Source of the DNA: Bryobacterales bacterium
GTDB taxonomy: Bacteria > Acidobacteriota > Terriglobia > Bryobacterales > Bryobacteraceae
NCBI GenBank assembly: GCA_016880505.1
Contig: JAEHDI010000536.1
Location: 1 to 9,483, forward strand
Direction: 5' to 3'
Length of the DNA: 9,483 bases
Position 1 is the stretch's first letter, and each line of letters starts with the position of its first letter. The position numbers were made by a program, and so were the translations under genes. Under the pieces are notes generated by a model. It saw only the letters and a program-made list of their open reading frames with translations, did not search any database and was not told the origin of the DNA. Shown in pieces: positions 5,845 through 9,483 of the stretch.

Positions 5845-6750
5845 ATGCCCGATGACAAGCCCAGTTTCGGCGCCGAGGTGAAGGGCGTCATCAATCGAAA
5901 GCTCGACGAGGCGGGCCTCTCGCAGCACGATTACGTCAAGGCTGCCCTGAAGTGGCAGTACAACTGGATCGGCTTGGCCGGCGCGGCGCTGTTCGCGCTG
6001 ATCTCGGGCACCGGGCTGCCGTTGATCCTGGCGGCCGGACTCGAAATGATGTACGTGGCGCTGGTGCCGCAGAGCAACCCCTTCCGCCGCCTGGTCCGGT
6101 CCTGGAAGTACGCCGATCAAAAGCGGGAACATCAGAAACGCCTCGACGAGATGTACCGCAACATTCCGGCGGAGATGCGCAGCCGGTACACCAGCGTTCT
6201 GCAGGTGGCCGCCGCCATCCGCGCCAACTACTCGCAGCTCTCCTACGCGTCGCAGGTTTTCGCGACCCAGATGGAGGCCAAGCTGGCGGGGCTGCTGGAG
6301 GGCTACGTGCGGCTGCTCTACGCTGCGCACACGCACCGTGAGTACCTGAAATCGCTCAATCCGGACCAGGTGCGCAGCGAAGCCGCGACGCTGGAACAAT
6401 CGCTGGCCAAAGCGCCGGCGAAGGTGCAGGAGATCAACCAGCGGCGCATCGAGATTCTCAGGAAGCGTGTGGCGAAGTTCGAGAAGATCCGGGAAAATTC
6501 CCAGGTGATCGAAGCGCAATGCTCCGCCATCGAAGACGTGCTGCAGTTGATCCGCGACCAGTCCGTGACCATGCGCGACCCGCAGGAAGTGAGCGCACAG
6601 CTCGACCACCTGGTGCAGGACGTGGAGCAGACCGAGCAGAGCGTGAAGGAGATGGAGGAGATCTTCGCGCTCGCCGCGCCGGACGCCGACGAGCCGCACC
6701 TGCCGATGGCCGAACAGAGCCCGCCGCCGCGGGACCGCGTGCGTAACTGA
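5845..6750 (+). CDS. Membrane-hairpin coiled-coil protein of unknown family
   Basis: This 301-residue protein does not match a family I can name. After a soluble N-terminus (1-40) comes a hydrophobic stretch (about 41-74, WIGLAGAALFALIS then LPLILAAGLEMMYVALVP) that fits two short membrane helices forming a hairpin, with both ends in the cytoplasm. The motif VPQSNPFRRLVRSWKY follows. Residues about 85-275 are charged and helical with heptad-like spacing, notably 175-275 (KVQEINQRRIEILRKRVAKF and EQTEQSVKEMEEIF). The tail is rich in Pro. The ATG at 5845 is the first in the frame, with a weak GGAAGG 14 bases before it. The gene is separated from the AAA+ gene by only two bases, so the two products probably act together. 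A membrane-bound scaffold or receptor for PspA or the AAA+ protein is a reasonable guess, not shown by sequence. Confidence 0.85.
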   Translation: MPDDKPSFGAEVKGVINRKLDEAGLSQHDYVKAALKWQYNWIGLAGAALFALISGTGLPLILAAGLEMMYVALVPQSNPFRRLVRSWKYADQKREHQKRLDEMYRNIPAEMRSRYTSVLQVAAAIRANYSQLSYASQVFATQMEAKLAGLLEGYVRLLYAAHTHREYLKSLNPDQVRSEAATLEQSLAKAPAKVQEINQRRIEILRKRVAKFEKIRENSQVIEAQCSAIEDVLQLIRDQSVTMRDPQEVSAQLDHLVQDVEQTEQSVKEMEEIFALAAPDADEPHLPMAEQSPPPRDRVRN

Positions 6751-6752
6751 CC

Positions 6753-8489
6753 ATGAATCCCACCGGCAACACAGCCTCGCTCGACGCCCTGCCCGAGTGG
6801 GCGCGCCGTCTTTCGGAGAAGTATTACTCCCGCACCATCGCCATGTTCGTGTTGCACGGCAACGTACACGACCTGGTGGCCTGGAAGCGCGGCGGCCACA
6901 CCGAGTACGTTCCGCTGGCGAAGTTCCTCGACGAGGGGTTGTTCGGCCGGCGCGACCTGGTGCTTTCCTATGACCGCGGCGGAGGCCTCGGATTCGCCAA
7001 TTCTGAAGTGCGGGAGGATTTCCAGCGAGCCCTTGCGGGTTACGACGCATACCACGGCACAAAGTATGCCCAGGGACTGCCTCGCAATCCCGACGGTGTT
7101 CTTGCTCTGATCGAGAGCTACCTGCGGCTGCGCGTTCTGGACAGGAAGAAGATCGCGCTCTCGATCGGGTACGCGGATACCATCGCGCCGGCGGGTGACG
7201 CTTCCTCGATGGGGTCCGAGGACCGCAACTGCCTGGTGATTCTGAAGCGATGGGCGCAAAACCAGAGTTTTCTGCGAGCCGACGTGACGCTGTGCCTGGT
7301 GACGGAGAGTCTGACGGGGCTCAATGCGGGGCTGGTGCAGAATCCAGGGGTGGCGGCTATCGAGATCCCTCTGCCCCACGAGCAGGAGCGGACGGACTTC
7401 GTTCGATCGCAGATAGAGGCGACACCCCTACCGCCGGGTTCCGACGTGACCGCCGAAGTGCTCGCCAAGCTGGGCGCGGGCTTGAAGCTCGTGCAGTTGC
7501 AGAACCTCATCGCGAACGCCTGCGAAAACCGCCAGCCGCTGACGATCCCGTTCCTGACCAAGCTGAAGAAGGAGCTGATCGAGGCCGAATCGGGGGGCCT
7601 GCTGGAGTTCGTGCAAAGCAAATATGACCTCTCCGTGGTGGCTGGTCACGAGGCCGTGAAGAAGAAACTGCGCGATGCCGCGGCGGCGTTGCGCGCGGGG
7701 CGCTTCGACGTGCTACCCATGGGTTACGTGATCTGCGGCCCGGTCGGCACGGGCAAGACCTTCCTCACGACTTGTTTCGCGGGCGAAGTGGGCATTCCCG
7801 CCGTCATGCTGAAGAATTTCCGCAGCATGTGGCAGGGAGTGACCGAGTCGAACCTGGAGCGCGTGCTGACGCTATTGAAAGCCATGAGCCCGATCGCCGT
7901 GGTGGTGGACGAAGCCGACGCGCAACTCGGCACTCGTTCGAACTTCGGGGATAGCGGCGTCAGCAGCCGCGTGTTCGCGCAGATCGCCCAGTTCATGGGG
8001 AACACCGAATACCGGGGCAAGGTGATCTGGTTCCTGCTCACTTGCCGCCCCGATTTGCTGCCGGTGGATCTGAAGCGCCAGGGACGCGCCGAGGAACACC
8101 TCGCCCTCTTCTATCCTCATACCGATGAAGAGCGGCTCGCTATGCTGCGCGCCATGCAGAAGAAGACCGGCACGCGCGTGGCGTCGGAGGAGGCGGAGAA
8201 GCTCTTCCTGGCGCAGGCCGGGACGCTCTCGGGCGCCGACACCGAGGCGTTGCTGGTTCGCGCCCGCATGAAGAGCGCGCTCGAAGGCGATGCGGCGGTG
8301 GACGTGGAGGACTTAAAGGCGGCCATCGCCGATTTCGTCGCGCCCTCCTACCCGACCGAAATCGAGCTGCAGAACCTGGTCGCGGTGCTCGAATGCACAT
8401 CGAAGCGCCTGCTGCCGGACGCCTACCGGGACATGGACCGCGGTGAGATCTTGCGGCGCGTGGGCGAATTGGGCGCCCTCAGCCGGTAA
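6753..8489 (+). CDS. AAA+ ATPase with degenerate N-terminal and active C-terminal module (Ycf46-like)
   Basis: This 578-residue protein has an intact AAA module at about 290-530. It carries Walker A GPVGTGKT (329-336), a pore-loop segment NFRSMWQGVTESN with W360, Walker B VVVDEAD (383-389), a sensor-1 region FLLTCRPD (T430), R442 and R445 at the expected arginine-finger region in DLKRQGRAEEH, and sensor-2 GADTEALL (494-501). The GDSGVSSRVF stretch (399-408) recalls Ycf46-type ATPases. Residues about 20-220 look like a second, degenerate module: VLHGNVHDLV, VLSYDRGGGLGF and a IEIPLPHEQERTDFV block are present, but there is no P-loop. A helical linker with a coiled-coil look (265-290) joins them. 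There is no signal peptide, so it should act in the cytoplasm. It starts two bases after the upstream stop without its own ribosome binding site. As last gene of the PspA operon it is the likely energy source for remodelling; the substrate is inferred. Confidence 0.92.
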   Translation: MNPTGNTASLDALPEWARRLSEKYYSRTIAMFVLHGNVHDLVAWKRGGHTEYVPLAKFLDEGLFGRRDLVLSYDRGGGLGFANSEVREDFQRALAGYDAYHGTKYAQGLPRNPDGVLALIESYLRLRVLDRKKIALSIGYADTIAPAGDASSMGSEDRNCLVILKRWAQNQSFLRADVTLCLVTESLTGLNAGLVQNPGVAAIEIPLPHEQERTDFVRSQIEATPLPPGSDVTAEVLAKLGAGLKLVQLQNLIANACENRQPLTIPFLTKLKKELIEAESGGLLEFVQSKYDLSVVAGHEAVKKKLRDAAAALRAGRFDVLPMGYVICGPVGTGKTFLTTCFAGEVGIPAVMLKNFRSMWQGVTESNLERVLTLLKAMSPIAVVVDEADAQLGTRSNFGDSGVSSRVFAQIAQFMGNTEYRGKVIWFLLTCRPDLLPVDLKRQGRAEEHLALFYPHTDEERLAMLRAMQKKTGTRVASEEAEKLFLAQAGTLSGADTEALLVRARMKSALEGDAAVDVEDLKAAIADFVAPSYPTEIELQNLVAVLECTSKRLLPDAYRDMDRGEILRRVGELGALSR

Positions 8490-8786
8490 GCCGCGGCCCG
8501 ATTTCCGAACCGCCCGCGTCATTCTAGAATTTGACCTGGCTTTGAGTGTTGAGCCCAGCCAGTACTCGAGGTCCATGTTCCTTTACCATCTGCTTCTGGC
8601 ACGACCTCCACAAGGTTCCTGACGCGATCACCCGTGCGATGGCCTTGTCATCATAGGCCAGCAATTCGGCTGCAAGCTTTTTGAGTAGCCGTGAACGAAG
8701 ATGGCTCGCACACCCGCCCTGAATAGAATCAACGTTCGAAAGCCGCCCGACTTCCCGTGGCCGGGGCGCGCGATCCGCTGTGCCGG
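8490..8786. other. Intergenic stretch between converging genes
   Basis: The AAA+ gene (+) and the thioredoxin-like gene (-) converge on this 297-base stretch. No convincing intrinsic terminator with a T-tract was found for either. The perfect palindrome ATTCTAGAAT lies at 8521-8530. On the - strand, about 8526-8706 reads without stops as protein-like sequence ending in VLAGLNTQSQVKF, but no ATG or GTG start with a ribosome binding site was found. It may be the tail of a decayed gene or chance. No RNA gene or mobile element was recognised. Confidence 0.5.
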
Positions 8787-9483
8787 CTACCGAGCGGTCA
8801 GAGTCTCGATGACCCGGCGTACCTTCGGGCCGCTCGCAAACTCGATCCACTGTTTGACGACTTTCCCTTGTCGGTCGATCACCACGGTCGTGGGCAGGGA
8901 ATCTACGCCATAGCTTTTGAAACCCGTTTCGGGGGCAATCAAGACGACCGGCAGCGTCCGCTTCCGTTCCGCCAGCCAACGCTTTGCCAGTTCCGGCTCC
9001 TCTTCGTTGACGCCGACGATCTCCACGTCCTGTCCGGCGAAACTTGTCTTCAGTTGTTCGAGATCTGCCATTTCCTCGGAGCAGTAACCGCAGTGCGTGG
9101 CCCAGAAGTCGAGCACGACGACCTTGCCGCGAAGCTTCGAAAGCGCAAACGAACCCCCGTCGAGGGTCCGGCCGCTGATTTCGGGAGCGTCACTGCCGGC
9201 CAGCCGGGTGTCCTCCTTGGTGACCATCTTTGCGGGCAGCATAGCCCACGACGGGGGAGGTTCATTTTCGGACGATTGGTCGAGGGCCACCGTCCACTGC
9301 CAGACGTCCGAGGCCCGGCGTTCGCTGAACTGCAATTTCCATACGGTGCCGGTCTCGCGCTCCATCCAGTAGACCACCGGCTTGCGCGCCGAGTTGCGCG
9401 CGTAGTCTTCATACCAAACGGAGAGGACATCGCACGGCCTGGGCCGGCCTCCGAGGACGGCGGTTTCGCTCCGCAGCAGCTTC
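8787..9483 (-). CDS. TlpA/ResA-like thioredoxin-fold protein with extra N-terminal domain (partial)
   Basis: The open frame runs off the right edge, so the N-terminus is missing; 231 residues are visible. The C-terminal half is a TlpA/ResA-type redoxin domain. It starts at about visible residue 97 (SDAPEISGRTLDGG) and goes through LRGKVVVLDFWATHCGYC, with the redox pair CGYC at 131-134. The cis-proline motif SLPTTVVID is at about 196-204, followed by GKVVKQWIEF. Such proteins reduce or oxidise cysteines of exported proteins and are usually periplasmic. The usual WATWC is WATHC here, with His before the first Cys. The visible N-terminal part (LLRSETAVLGGRPRPCDVLS, then VVYWMERETGTVWKLQFS) resembles the strand-rich lipoprotein-localisation-type domains that report an outer-envelope protein, but this is tentative. 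A GTG at 9377 could start a shorter product, but sensible coding continues upstream. Confidence 0.85.
   Translation of the reverse strand, partial: KLLRSETAVLGGRPRPCDVLSVWYEDYARNSARKPVVYWMERETGTVWKLQFSERRASDVWQWTVALDQSSENEPPPSWAMLPAKMVTKEDTRLAGSDAPEISGRTLDGGSFALSKLRGKVVVLDFWATHCGYCSEEMADLEQLKTSFAGQDVEIVGVNEEEPELAKRWLAERKRTLPVVLIAPETGFKSYGVDSLPTTVVIDRQGKVVKQWIEFASGPKVRRVIETLTAR

Larger units (their letters stand above)
1123..8489 (+). other. Seven-gene PspA / SBP-OmpA ABC transporter / AAA+ operon
   Basis: All seven genes point the same way. The gaps are 21, 15, overlap (TGATG), overlap of 17, 66 and 2 bases, so co-transcription is very likely and several steps look translationally coupled. 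The order is coiled-coil protein, PspA/IM30, SBP-OmpA fusion, ABC permease, ABC ATPase, membrane-hairpin coiled-coil protein, AAA+ ATPase. The 66-base gap before the sixth gene contains a palindrome and a possible -10 box, so a secondary internal promoter cannot be excluded. The operon is bounded on the left by transposase remnants and on the right by a gene on the opposite strand. Confidence 0.8.

Noticed and set aside
4701..5894. A 397-codon - strand open frame opposite the permease and ABC ATPase genes
   Set aside because: It runs antisense through the ATPase motifs and has the Ser/Arg/Pro-rich look of shadow frames.
5815..7062. A long - strand open frame of 415 codons opposite the hairpin-protein and AAA+ genes
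   Set aside because: The sequence is rich in Arg, His and Gly as expected for antisense of GC-rich genes, and matches no family. Both + strand genes are well supported.
1..9483. CRISPR arrays, tRNA, rRNA genes or riboswitches
   Set aside because: No regularly spaced repeats, tRNA-like cloverleaf, rRNA signature or known riboswitch core was seen on either strand.

Overview
The window looks like chromosomal DNA of a GC-rich, Gram-negative-type bacterium. An OmpA-type peptidoglycan-binding domain, a PspA/IM30 protein and a TlpA-like thioredoxin all point to a cell with an envelope of that kind. The codon use and gene style resemble Acidobacteriota (Solibacteres/Bryobacterales-like), but this is an impression from reading the sequence and was not tested by search.

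Layout. (1) 1-403: a small two-helix membrane protein (holin-like) on the + strand, with its own recognisable promoter and ribosome binding site. (2) 404-1122: a gene-poor stretch holding remnants of two unrelated transposases in opposite orientation that abut near position 830: the C-terminal part of an IS4-type DDE transposase (- strand) and the C-terminal part of an integrase-core (rve/IS3-like) transposase (+ strand). (3) 1123-8489: seven tightly spaced + strand genes, very probably one operon. In order they are a coiled-coil protein of unknown family, a PspA/IM30 protein, an unusual fusion of a membrane-anchored SsuA/TauA/NMT1-type solute-binding domain to a C-terminal OmpA domain, an SsuC/TauC-like ABC permease, an SsuB/TauB-like ABC ATPase, a membrane-hairpin coiled-coil protein, and an AAA+ ATPase with one degenerate and one intact module. 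(4) 8490-8786: non-coding or decayed sequence. (5) 8787-9483: a - strand TlpA/ResA-like thioredoxin-fold protein with a further N-terminal domain, cut by the right edge of the window.

How the genes may work together. PspA belongs to the ESCRT-III superfamily, whose members polymerise on membranes. The AAA+ protein at the end of the operon has a pore-loop segment (SMWQG) that resembles the aromatic pore loop of Vps4/katanin-class ATPases, which pull ESCRT-III subunits or similar substrates through their ring. Between them lies a complete ABC transporter cassette whose binding protein is tethered at one end to the inner membrane and at the other to peptidoglycan. The working hypothesis is an envelope-maintenance or membrane-remodelling machine that links a peptidoglycan-anchored sensor or transporter to a PspA polymer on the cytoplasmic face, served by two coiled-coil adaptors and remodelled by the AAA+ ATPase. 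The domain identities are well supported by sequence; the joint function is inference.
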